From assembly GCF_039538005.1 (NCBI RefSeq), contig NZ_BAABBO010000019.1, forward strand, positions 67,380 to 131,379: a DNA stretch of 64,000 bases, given 5' to 3'. Below, piece by piece: positions 51,712-59,248 of this stretch (positions are counted from its first letter, which is position 1; every line of letters begins with the position of its first letter). Position numbers and translations under genes: made by a program. This stretch comes from Allohahella marinimesophila. GTDB taxonomy: Bacteria; Pseudomonadota; Gammaproteobacteria; Pseudomonadales; Oleiphilaceae. Below the pieces are notes generated by a model, which saw nothing but the letters and a program-made list of their open reading frames with translations, was not told the DNA's origin and did not search any database.

Positions 51712-52734
51712 GTGAAGAATGCCATAACAAGAACGGCCCTTCGTCAGACCATCAAGCGCATGATCAAGCCCGTGCTGTCGCCCTCAGTCAGTATTCGCCT
51801 GCAGCGACGATGGGTCAGCATGATGACCCAGGTCAACGTGATGGCCAGCCGCGTTGCCATTGAAAATGATGTCATCACTGGCCTGCCGGTCGAAATACTG
51901 TCTCTCAAGCGCAGTGAGGGTCTGAGCGACACGCTCATCTCCATCGCGGATCAGGGCCTGCATACGCTTGGCCTGGGCAAGCAGAAAAAGTCGCATGCCG
52001 CAGCTGTCGCAGCCGCCGGTCGCAGCAATAGAGCAGTCATCTATCTCCACGGTGGGGCTTACTGCATCGGCAATGCGAGAAGCTATCGGGGGCTCACATC
52101 AAGGCTGGCCCGCGACAGTGGCGCCGAGATCTTCGTTCCTGACTATCGACTGGCACCGGAGTTCGTGTTTCCAGCCGCTCAGGATGATGTGATCAAATTG
52201 TATCGATGGCTGATGGATCAGGGCTACCGCCCGGAAGCCATTACTTTCGCAGGTGATTCGGCAGGCGGCGGACTTGCACTGTCCAGCTGCCAGCGACTGA
52301 TCCGCGAAGGACTGCCACTGCCCTCAGGACTGATTTTGCTCTCACCCTGGGTGGACCTTTCCCTGCAGAATGCCAAATATCTCGAAGACAGCGGGGACGT
52401 CATGTTGTCCTGGGGCTGGATCGGCCGTTGCGCCCGCTTTTACCGCGGCAAGCGATCGGCCACCAACCCCGATATTTCACCACTGTTTGGCAAGTTCGAA
52501 GGACTCCCGCCAGTATACGTCCAGGCGGGCACCGATGAGATATTGCTACCCGAAATTGAAGACCTGGTAGAGCGTATGCGGGCAGCGAAGCAGGAGGTAT
52601 CGCTCAGCGTATTTCAAAATATGTGGCACGTGTTCCAGATGCACGCCGGCCTCCTGGAAGAGGCCGACCTCGCGGTCGCTGAGCTTGTCAGCTTCCTGCA
52701 TCGGACTGCGCCGACACCTGATAAAAACGCTTGA
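51712..52734 (+). CDS. Alpha/beta hydrolase of the hormone-sensitive-lipase (acetyl esterase) family
   Basis: A 340-residue esterase. The oxyanion-hole motif HGG is at 113-115, the nucleophile is Ser183 in GDSAGGG, and Asp275 and His306 complete the triad (AGTDEI and MWHVFQ). The arrangement is that of family IV esterases. I start at GTG 51712, after AGGGAGG eleven bases upstream; the open frame extends far into the preceding gene. It lies 103 bases after the BVMO gene, and could hydrolyse the ester that enzyme makes. Its last 47 bases overlap the convergent peptidase gene. Confidence 0.86.
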   Translation: MKNAITRTALRQTIKRMIKPVLSPSVSIRLQRRWVSMMTQVNVMASRVAIENDVITGLPVEILSLKRSEGLSDTLISIADQGLHTLGLGKQKKSHAAAVAAAGRSNRAVIYLHGGAYCIGNARSYRGLTSRLARDSGAEIFVPDYRLAPEFVFPAAQDDVIKLYRWLMDQGYRPEAITFAGDSAGGGLALSSCQRLIREGLPLPSGLILLSPWVDLSLQNAKYLEDSGDVMLSWGWIGRCARFYRGKRSATNPDISPLFGKFEGLPPVYVQAGTDEILLPEIEDLVERMRAAKQEVSLSVFQNMWHVFQMHAGLLEEADLAVAELVSFLHRTAPTPDKNA

Positions 52735-53920
52735 TGGTGTTGTGCACGAAACGGAGTTTTTCCTGAATCGGCTTGTGAAGCACGAAGGGGTAGGGGTCGG
52801 GTAAACCCATGCTGCGGTTCAGGCTGTTGAGCACGATCGATGCGTCGATCCACAGGTCCATAATGGCATCGAAGTCACTGGCCGCAGTGTTGTCGCGGCT
52901 CCCAACGGCGAAGGGCAGGCCAACTTCGCGCACGCTGTCCGAGAGCACCTCTGAGTTTCTGCTGAAACTCTGCTGGGTCTCTAGTGTGTCAATGATGTGC
53001 AGGTAATGCGCCCAGGTTTCCGCCCAGTCTTCCCAGGGGTGCATCGTGGCATAAGTGCTGACGAAGTCATTCTGCCAGTCGACTGGCGGCCCCTGTTCGT
53101 AGTGACGATCCAGGGCTTCCTGATAGCTGGCGTTTTCATCTCCGAATACGGCGCGAAACGCGTCGACAAATTCGCTATCTACCACTTTGAACACTTCCCA
53201 GTAATAGTGACCACACTCATGACGGAAATGCCCCAGCAGGGTTCTGTAGCGTTCTTGCATGGCGACGCGGGTCTGTACGCGGGCGATGTCGTCCGCCTCT
53301 GCGAGATTAATGGTGATGACACCGTCTGCATGCCCTGTCAGCACCGGCTCTTCACCCTTGAGTGGGCGCTGGAAGTGGGTGTTCGCGTCCTTGTCCGACA
53401 TGAAGCGGAAAGACAGCGGGGGTGGTGTGCTTTCGTCCTCCACTTCCCAGTCCGACTCCACGGGCAGTCGCAATTCAAGCAGCGTGAACAGGCAACGTCT
53501 CTTGGCTTTTTCCAGCCCGTGCCAGAGCGGTACATTTGCCGCCACGCTCAGGTCCGGAATGATGTCGTTCAGGCGGCAGGCAGGACACAGCCCTTCGGCA
53601 TCGGTGCTGAAGCTGCGTGGCTCCTGATCGTTTTCATTAGTTGTTAAAGGCAGCATCCAGTTACAGACCTGATGCTGGGTCCAGTTAGCACACTGGATGT
53701 ATTTACGGCCTTCGTCGTCCTGCCAGACATTCGTCGCAGACGGAGTGGTCGGGCCTGGTTCACCAACAGGCGCAGTAGGCTCTTGACTGTCAACCGGGGT
53801 AAAAGGCCTCAACTCCATGCTCTCGGGGCAGAAGCCGGTGAGGCGGCCACAACTGCCGCACTGAACGTTTTCGAAGTAAAGAACTGGTTTGGTTTCACAG
53901 CTGCAGCGGAATAATTTCAT
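52688..53920 (-). CDS. Zinc-binding metallopeptidase with N-terminal zinc ribbon
   Basis: A 410-residue protein matching the putative zinc metallopeptidase family with an N-terminal zinc ribbon (Peptidase_Mx type). Cysteines C6, C8, C21 and C24 (FRCSC, QCGSC) form the first ribbon, with a second cluster (CANWTQHQVC and LCPACRL). The active-site HECGHYYWEVF is near 233-243, with a downstream glutamate in DWAETWAHYLH. It has no signal peptide, so is cytoplasmic. The substrate is unknown. It starts 147 bases after alkB on the same strand, with a strong inverted repeat in between. Its 3' end overlaps the esterase gene tail. Confidence 0.78.
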   Translation of the reverse strand: MKLFRCSCETKPVLYFENVQCGSCGRLTGFCPESMELRPFTPVDSQEPTAPVGEPGPTTPSATNVWQDDEGRKYIQCANWTQHQVCNWMLPLTTNENDQEPRSFSTDAEGLCPACRLNDIIPDLSVAANVPLWHGLEKAKRRCLFTLLELRLPVESDWEVEDESTPPPLSFRFMSDKDANTHFQRPLKGEEPVLTGHADGVITINLAEADDIARVQTRVAMQERYRTLLGHFRHECGHYYWEVFKVVDSEFVDAFRAVFGDENASYQEALDRHYEQGPPVDWQNDFVSTYATMHPWEDWAETWAHYLHIIDTLETQQSFSRNSEVLSDSVREVGLPFAVGSRDNTAASDFDAIMDLWIDASIVLNSLNRSMGLPDPYPFVLHKPIQEKLRFVHNTIKRFYQVSAQSDAGS

Positions 53921-53955
53921 GGTCTTTTCGCACGCTTGGCCTTGGAAGGCAGTTG

Positions 53956-54003
53956 ATCAGGTTGAGGAGCTGTCCTTGTGAGTCAGCCCCCATTCAACCT
54001 GAT
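53956..54003. repeat. Long inverted repeat between alkB and the zinc peptidase gene
   Basis: ATCAGGTTGA (53956-53965) and TCAACCTGAT (53994-54003) are perfect ten-base arms; the inner GGAGCTG (53966-53972) and CAGCCCC (53984-53990) nearly pair too, with one mismatch, around an eleven-base loop. The element lies in the minus-strand gap between alkB and the peptidase. With no T tract it may be a mild terminator or an mRNA processing structure. I saw no matching copy elsewhere by eye. Confidence 0.55.
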
Positions 54004-54067
54004 ACTACGTGATATTCCGCCGGAAAGAGGGTCTCGAGACCCTGTCATTGAAATAAAATTCTGTCAG

Positions 54068-55249
54068 TCAGTGTGCCGTCGTCGCGCTGAGGTCATATTG
54101 CCCGATGAGACGCGCTCGCAAAGCCGGCTGGAAGTTGATTTTCGTCGCATCATGACACACGGCCTTCAGTAATCTTGGATTCATGACATGAAACCATAGC
54201 GGCGGAATCCACGCCAACAGATACATGCCTGTGTAGCCACTTGGCAACTCAGGCAGCTTGTCGAAGTGCCGGAGCGACTGGAAGCGCCGGGTGGGATTGG
54301 CATGATGGTCTGAATGCCTTTGCAGATGAAACAGGGCCCAGTTCGAAAAGACGTGATTGCTGTTCCAGGAATGGTGCGGCTCGCAGCGTTCATAGCGGCC
54401 ATTCGGCAGGCGCTGCCGTAACAGGCCGTAATGCTCTATATAGTTCGCAGAGGTCAGCTGGAAGGCGCCCCATAGGAAGGTAATGGCGAGGAAGGGCAGC
54501 ATGACCCACCCGAAGGCGGTCAGAAGCGTTGTGTACAGGACAAGGCTCAGGGCCAGTGGCTGAAGGATTTCATTCTGCATTGACCACACCGACAGGTGTC
54601 GACCACGTAGACGATCGGCCTCCAGGCGCCAGGCTCGGAGGAATGAGCCCGGAAGTTCTCTCATTGCGAAACTGTAGATATTTTCTCCCATACGGCTCGA
54701 CGCACAGTCCTCCGGCGTGGCAACAGCCTTGTGATGGCCCTTGTTATGCTCGATGTAGAAGTGCCCGTAGGCACCAAGGCTCAGCACTATCTTCGCGAGC
54801 CACTGCTCGTTCTTCGACTTCTTGTGACCGAGCTCGTGGCCAAGATTGAGTCCAAAGCCGCAGACCTGACCGCACAGCAGTGCCACTGCCAGAACCCCGT
54901 GCCACGGCAATGACTGCGTACCAACGAACCAGGCTGAAAACAGGAAGCTTCCCCAGAGAATTGGCACCAGGGCATACGTACAGTAACGATAATAGTGATC
55001 GGCCTCGAGCTGCGGAACGACCGACTCGGGGGGGTTGCTTCGATCCTCGCCAAGCAGGCGGTCGAGGAGGGGAATGATGGTGTAATAGAAGAAGAGTGGT
55101 GTCCACAAGGCGAGGGCGGAACCGGTCTGCATGTAGAGCAAGGGGCCTACGATGACAGAAGCTGGTATGAGTAGAGAAAATATCCAGGCGTAGCGTTTTC
55201 GATCGATATAATGCTCGCCTGAATCACTGACAAATACATGTGCTGACAT
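54068..55249 (-). CDS. alkB: Alkane 1-monooxygenase
   Basis: Membrane di-iron hydroxylase for the terminal oxidation of medium-chain alkanes. The 393-residue protein has about six hydrophobic helices and all histidine boxes: HELGHK (138-143), EHNKGHH (167-173), the AlkB-specific NYIEHYGL (269-276) and LQRHSDHH (309-316). The HYG motif separates it from fatty-acid desaturases and from xylene monooxygenase. No rubredoxin or rubredoxin reductase gene lies in the window, and no fused rubredoxin domain is seen at the C-terminus. GGAG lies nine bases before the ATG. Confidence 0.95.
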   Translation of the reverse strand: MSAHVFVSDSGEHYIDRKRYAWIFSLLIPASVIVGPLLYMQTGSALALWTPLFFYYTIIPLLDRLLGEDRSNPPESVVPQLEADHYYRYCTYALVPILWGSFLFSAWFVGTQSLPWHGVLAVALLCGQVCGFGLNLGHELGHKKSKNEQWLAKIVLSLGAYGHFYIEHNKGHHKAVATPEDCASSRMGENIYSFAMRELPGSFLRAWRLEADRLRGRHLSVWSMQNEILQPLALSLVLYTTLLTAFGWVMLPFLAITFLWGAFQLTSANYIEHYGLLRQRLPNGRYERCEPHHSWNSNHVFSNWALFHLQRHSDHHANPTRRFQSLRHFDKLPELPSGYTGMYLLAWIPPLWFHVMNPRLLKAVCHDATKINFQPALRARLIGQYDLSATTAH

Positions 55250-55397
55250 ACGGAGCTCTCCCGGCCATTCGCCTATCCAGTCCGGAAACAGGAACTGGAT
55301 CTGCCAATTTGTTCGATTGTTGTTTTGTAGGACAATAATGGCAGAAAGTTTGGGGTCTGTCAGCGTTTATTTACAGCGTAGGTAAATCGGTGTCGCT
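55250..55397. promoter_or_regulatory. Upstream region of alkB with two dyads
   Basis: About 150 bases between alkB and the tandem HAD gene, all on the minus strand. Two inverted repeats stand out: ATTGT (55316-55320) with ACAAT (55332-55336), and ATTTAC (55369-55374) with GTAAAT (55382-55387). Either could be an operator of an alkane-responsive regulator, or the second could end the HAD message. No clear promoter hexamers were found. Confidence 0.3.
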
Positions 55398-57227
55398 TCA
55401 ACGGCGCCTTTGCCGGCCGCCTTCGCGAATTTTTGCCTGGCACGCCAGCACCAGCGCCCAGAATTCCGAAAAATCATTGACCACCACGTCGGGCTTATCG
55501 GGAAACTGTTCACTACCCGGAAAGATCCGGATCAGCCAGCTTTGATCCCATTGCGCGCCATTGAAGAAGACGCCGGTAACGCCTGCTTTCGCTGCTGCGC
55601 GGATGTCGGTGGTGCTATCGCCGACATACCAGACGTCACGGCCGGGTGCGCGCTTGAGGTTGTCCAGCGCCTTCAGGATCTGGTGGGGCTGGGGCTTGCG
55701 AAGCTGTGTGTCATCACCGCAGATGTCGGTATCGAACAACGAGACCCAGGTGCCATCCTCCACGATAGCCAGCTCCTGTTCGAAGAACTCGCGATCCCGA
55801 TTGGTGATGATGCCCGTGACGATACCGAGGTCCCGCAAACCTTCCAGCATAGGGCGAATACCCGGTTCGAAGGGCAGAACGGTACCGAAGTGCGCTCTAT
55901 AATGATGAGTGAAAGCCGCATGCGCTCGATTCTTGGCATCCTGGTCGTCGCCGAAGAGCACTTCGAATATATCAGTGCGTGATATCTTGCGGTCCGCCCG
56001 CACCTTCGGATGTAGCTGTCGGTAATGCTTCACATGTTCAACCAGACGAGCGTCCTCCAGGGTGCGGCTCTGTGAAGGCGACATGAGATGACTGGTCAGC
56101 CCCAGCGTATCCAGCTGTAGCAGCATGTCGTCAACAGCGTGATACATGGCGTCTAGCGTGTCGACGAGCGTCGCATGCCAGTCGAACAGGATCACCCGTG
56201 GTTCGCTCAGGCGGGCCACTGCCGGGTGCCAGTCCGGCTCGATCCGCGCTGGTGGGGGATGTCGGGGTTCGTAGACGGGAAACGCAGGGTCAATGAGCCT
56301 TGCACTCGCCAATTCGTCTACCTCATCCTCCTCAAGGAAACATCTCGCAAGCAGCGTTCTCAGTTGGCCAAGACTGGCACAGGCGGCTGCCGGTAGCAGG
56401 GATGGCTCGCGTTGCTCTGGCGCTTCCGCCAGCAGGGCATCTATCCAGCTCGTATCCCAGTGGGCCGCATTGAAATAAATGCCACGAATCTGGTCCTCTG
56501 CGCCATTCTTTTCCAGTTGCTGGCGCGCACGCCAGGCTGTGAGCATATCTGTCGGACTATCCCCAAAATACCAGGCCCTGACAGGCCCGCCGCTGACGCG
56601 CCTTGCCTTTTGCATGGCCTCAAGCAGGATTTCGGGTCGCGGCTTGTAACTGTCGACCTCGTCAGCGCACACCGTAAAGGCGAAGAAGCGTCCCCAGTCA
56701 CCAAGCGACCTGAACTCGGCTTCAAGGAACTCCCGACTGCGGTTGGTGGCTACGGCCAGTTGAATACCTGCCTCTGCAAAATTCGCGAGGTAGTCCTCTA
56801 TCCCCGGCTGGAAGGGGCGTACCTGGCCATAATTCTGTCGGTACTGTTCGTTGTAGGCGGTATGCGCGACTGACTTCGCCTGCTCATTGTCACCAAAGAT
56901 GATGTTGAACAGTTCGGTGCGGGAATGTTTCTTCTCGGCGAGAATAGTGGGATGAAGCTTGCGGTAGATCCTGATATAGCGGACCAGACGGGCTTCAGCA
57001 TCCGTTCGCGTCTCTGCTTCATCTACCAGGTTTTTCAGAAGGTCTAGCGACTTAAGCTGCAGCAGAACTTCCTGCATCGAGGCGTAGACCGCGTCCAGGG
57101 TGTCGACCAGCGTTCCATGCCAGTCGAAGATAATGAGGTTTGGGCGGAACAACGGTTCCAGGACAAGGGGGCCAGCCGAAAAGGGACCTGCAGCGAATAC
57201 TGCAGGCTGGTCGGCCCCGGTGCTCAT
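55398..57227 (-). CDS. Tandem HAD-superfamily protein with D-W-H catalytic motifs
   Basis: A 609-residue protein built from two homologous HAD phosphatase-like units (about 30-280 and 343-590). Each has a helical cap, and motif order is complete: motif I FDWHGTLVDTL (Asp35) and FDWHATLVDTL (Asp349), motif II threonine (ATNRS, ITNRD), motif III lysine (YKPRP, RKPQP), motif IV GDSPTD (222-227) and GDSTTD (536-541). In both units the second aspartate of the usual D-x-D is a histidine (His37, His351). Each unit ends with a matching F-N-x-A-x-W-D-x-S-W segment. ATG at 57227 follows the HDOD gene by 16 bases; a TTG start inside it is less likely. Substrate unknown. Confidence 0.8.
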   Translation of the reverse strand: MSTGADQPAVFAAGPFSAGPLVLEPLFRPNLIIFDWHGTLVDTLDAVYASMQEVLLQLKSLDLLKNLVDEAETRTDAEARLVRYIRIYRKLHPTILAEKKHSRTELFNIIFGDNEQAKSVAHTAYNEQYRQNYGQVRPFQPGIEDYLANFAEAGIQLAVATNRSREFLEAEFRSLGDWGRFFAFTVCADEVDSYKPRPEILLEAMQKARRVSGGPVRAWYFGDSPTDMLTAWRARQQLEKNGAEDQIRGIYFNAAHWDTSWIDALLAEAPEQREPSLLPAAACASLGQLRTLLARCFLEEDEVDELASARLIDPAFPVYEPRHPPPARIEPDWHPAVARLSEPRVILFDWHATLVDTLDAMYHAVDDMLLQLDTLGLTSHLMSPSQSRTLEDARLVEHVKHYRQLHPKVRADRKISRTDIFEVLFGDDQDAKNRAHAAFTHHYRAHFGTVLPFEPGIRPMLEGLRDLGIVTGIITNRDREFFEQELAIVEDGTWVSLFDTDICGDDTQLRKPQPHQILKALDNLKRAPGRDVWYVGDSTTDIRAAAKAGVTGVFFNGAQWDQSWLIRIFPGSEQFPDKPDVVVNDFSEFWALVLACQAKIREGGRQRRR

Positions 57228-57243
57228 GCGGCTCGGGCTACCG

Positions 57244-58149
57244 TCATAAAGAGAAGGCGTCGAATTGACTCTTGACCGTGTCGCCCGCTGCAATCAATTG
57301 CTCCAGGCTCTGCTGATTCAGTCCAAGCGCCTGAATGCTGTCGAGCTTGAGCAGCTCGGCAGCATCGAGAAAGTCGACCATGCTATGGCGCGCGAGATCC
57401 ACTGCCGCGGCGAGAAAATGACTTTGCTGTTGTGCTGACTCATCAAGCTGGACGCCGCCATCCGCAAGGGTCGGCAGGCTGCTATCGGTGTCTCTTGAGC
57501 CGAGATAGTTGCCGATGATGGCATTGATCGAGGCTGGCAGTTTCCAGCTCTTCAGCGCCAGCGCCGTTGCCTGGGGCGTCAGCTCATAGGCGATGTCAAT
57601 TACGAATTCGAGTTGTTCGGTAATGTCTTCCATGCCGGTCGACTCAGCCACATCGACGACTTCCTGCATCATGATGGGAAGGCCTACCGAGTGCAGAAGG
57701 CCGCACAGAAAAGCTGTGTCGGCATCACCGTGCATGTGCTGGGCCAGACGACGGTTCCACAGGGCGGTCATCAGCGCATGCTCGCAGGCATTCTGTACAT
57801 GACCTTCCAGCCCTGGGGCGTCGAACAGGCGAGCGTTCAGCGAACTGGCCAGGGCGATATCCCTGATGATATTCATGCCCAGCCTTCCGATCGCCTGCTG
57901 GATCGAGGTGATGCCGCTGGCCGAAGCATAAGCCGCGCTGTTGGCCGTGCTCATGATCTTGCCGACGATGGCCTGGTTGGTCTGCACGACCTTGAGGAGG
58001 TCCTGAGCGCTGGAATCCGGGTCCTGCGTTACCCTGATGACCTGAAGCGCCGTATCGGGCAGCATGGGGATGTCGATTTCCCCCTTGTCCACCCGTCGCT
58101 CGACCGTGTCTACGAAACTGTTTGCTGTTCTGTCGCTGATGACTGTCAT
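57244..58149 (-). CDS. HDOD-domain signalling protein
   Basis: A 301-residue protein of the HDOD family, which is related to HD phosphohydrolases but usually lacks the catalytic pair. The fold is evident from LPMLPDTALQVIRVTQDP-like helices, QTNQAIVGKIMSTANSAAYA, and SIQQAIGRLGMNIIRDIALA. The HD dyad is degenerate (LLHSVG). Such proteins act as scaffolds or regulators in signalling, often near chemotaxis or GGDEF genes, none of which are here. It is 16 bases upstream of the tandem HAD gene, so they are probably cotranscribed. Confidence 0.85.
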   Translation of the reverse strand: MTVISDRTANSFVDTVERRVDKGEIDIPMLPDTALQVIRVTQDPDSSAQDLLKVVQTNQAIVGKIMSTANSAAYASASGITSIQQAIGRLGMNIIRDIALASSLNARLFDAPGLEGHVQNACEHALMTALWNRRLAQHMHGDADTAFLCGLLHSVGLPIMMQEVVDVAESTGMEDITEQLEFVIDIAYELTPQATALALKSWKLPASINAIIGNYLGSRDTDSSLPTLADGGVQLDESAQQQSHFLAAAVDLARHSMVDFLDAAELLKLDSIQALGLNQQSLEQLIAAGDTVKSQFDAFSL

Positions 58150-58291
58150 AAGGGCCTGCCTGAAAGACGTTCATTACATGGTTCGGCGTTTGGAACTACG
58201 TCTTCTAAGTCTAATCGGCCTTGCGATTTTAACCAGCTGATCGCCTGGGTTTGCGAAGCCGGCCACAGGATGGTGCTGGCATTCAGTGGAT

Positions 58292-59068
58292 TTATGCGGT
58301 GAGCCGTTTGACCATCGGCGCTATCCAGCCCTTTGGCAACAGCCGTGGCGACTGTACGATCAGCTTGTTGAGCAGACCATGAACCTTCACTGGTTCCCCC
58401 TTGAGCATGGCCTGGTAGGCTTCCAAAGCTACCGTTTCGGCGTCCATGATAGGCGTATGTTGAAGGGCCTTGACCTTGGTGGAACCGGAGCGCTCGAAAA
58501 ACTCGGACTTTGTCGGGCCAGGGCAGGAAGCCGTTACACTCACGCCAGTACCCTTGAGTTCAGTAGCCAAGGCTTCACTGAAGGACAGCACGAAGGCCTT
58601 GGTCGCATGGTAGACCGCGTGATTAGGGCCGGGAACGAACGCTGCTATTGAAGCTATATTCAGAATATACCCTAACTCCCGCTGGACCATGTCTCTTGCA
58701 TACAGATGCGATAAGGTCGTCAGCGCCACTACGTTGAGCGCAATAGTGTCTTCATTAAAGCCTGGGTCCTGACCTAACCATTCACCAAAAGTCCCCCGTC
58801 CAGCATTGTTGACCAGGCAATCGACGACGATATTTCGCGATCTTGTTTCATCGTAGAGCGCACGTGCGGCGTTACTGCGGGTGAGGTCACAGGCGATCAC
58901 CTGCACCTTGCAGCGGTAGTCGCGCTCGAGGTCGGCAGCGAGGGTTTCAAGCGCCTGCTCACGTCGCGCGACGATGACCAGATTCCAGTTGTCCTTTGCA
59001 AATTCGATCGCCAGCGCCTTGCCTATGCCAGAAGATGCGCCGGTGATCAATGCGGTTTTATTGTCCAT
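58292..59068 (-). CDS. Short-chain dehydrogenase/reductase
   Basis: A 258-residue NAD(P)-dependent oxidoreductase of the classical SDR type. The cofactor loop GASSGIG is at 10-16, NNAG at 87-90, and the catalytic Ser140, Tyr153 and Lys157 (IASIAAF, YHATK) are in place. An Arg pair after the second strand (VARRE, 34-37) suggests NADPH. ATG at 59068 has an excellent ribosome site (AAGGAAAG); a longer frame to 59167 is rejected. It lies near, but is not in one operon with, alkB, BVMO and the esterase, and could oxidise a secondary alcohol in that pathway. Substrate unknown. Confidence 0.88.
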   Translation of the reverse strand: MDNKTALITGASSGIGKALAIEFAKDNWNLVIVARREQALETLAADLERDYRCKVQVIACDLTRSNAARALYDETRSRNIVVDCLVNNAGRGTFGEWLGQDPGFNEDTIALNVVALTTLSHLYARDMVQRELGYILNIASIAAFVPGPNHAVYHATKAFVLSFSEALATELKGTGVSVTASCPGPTKSEFFERSGSTKVKALQHTPIMDAETVALEAYQAMLKGEPVKVHGLLNKLIVQSPRLLPKGWIAPMVKRLTA

Positions 59069-59248
59069 GACTCTTTCCTTGGTGACGTCCGAACCTGAAT
59101 CCTCGATATGTGGACACGAGCGCATGTCTTTGAGCGTATACGAAAGGGCTGATCGCCAGCGGATCATATGCTTTCGCGATTCAGGCTGTATTGGAAATAC
59201 GAAGTTGTTAAGCTAACCCACTTACTCCGAAGTTGGCAATATGACTCT

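Noticed and set aside
52688..53920. Reading the cysteine ribbons of the zinc peptidase as a rubredoxin for AlkB
   Set aside because: Cysteine spacing (C-x-C and C-x2-C) and the HExxH-like site fit a zinc-ribbon peptidase; rubredoxin needs two C-x2-C knuckles of a different pattern.
53978..54172. 64-codon plus-strand open frame opposite the 3' end of alkB
   Set aside because: It overlaps alkB antisense, lies partly in the inverted repeat, and has no family likeness.
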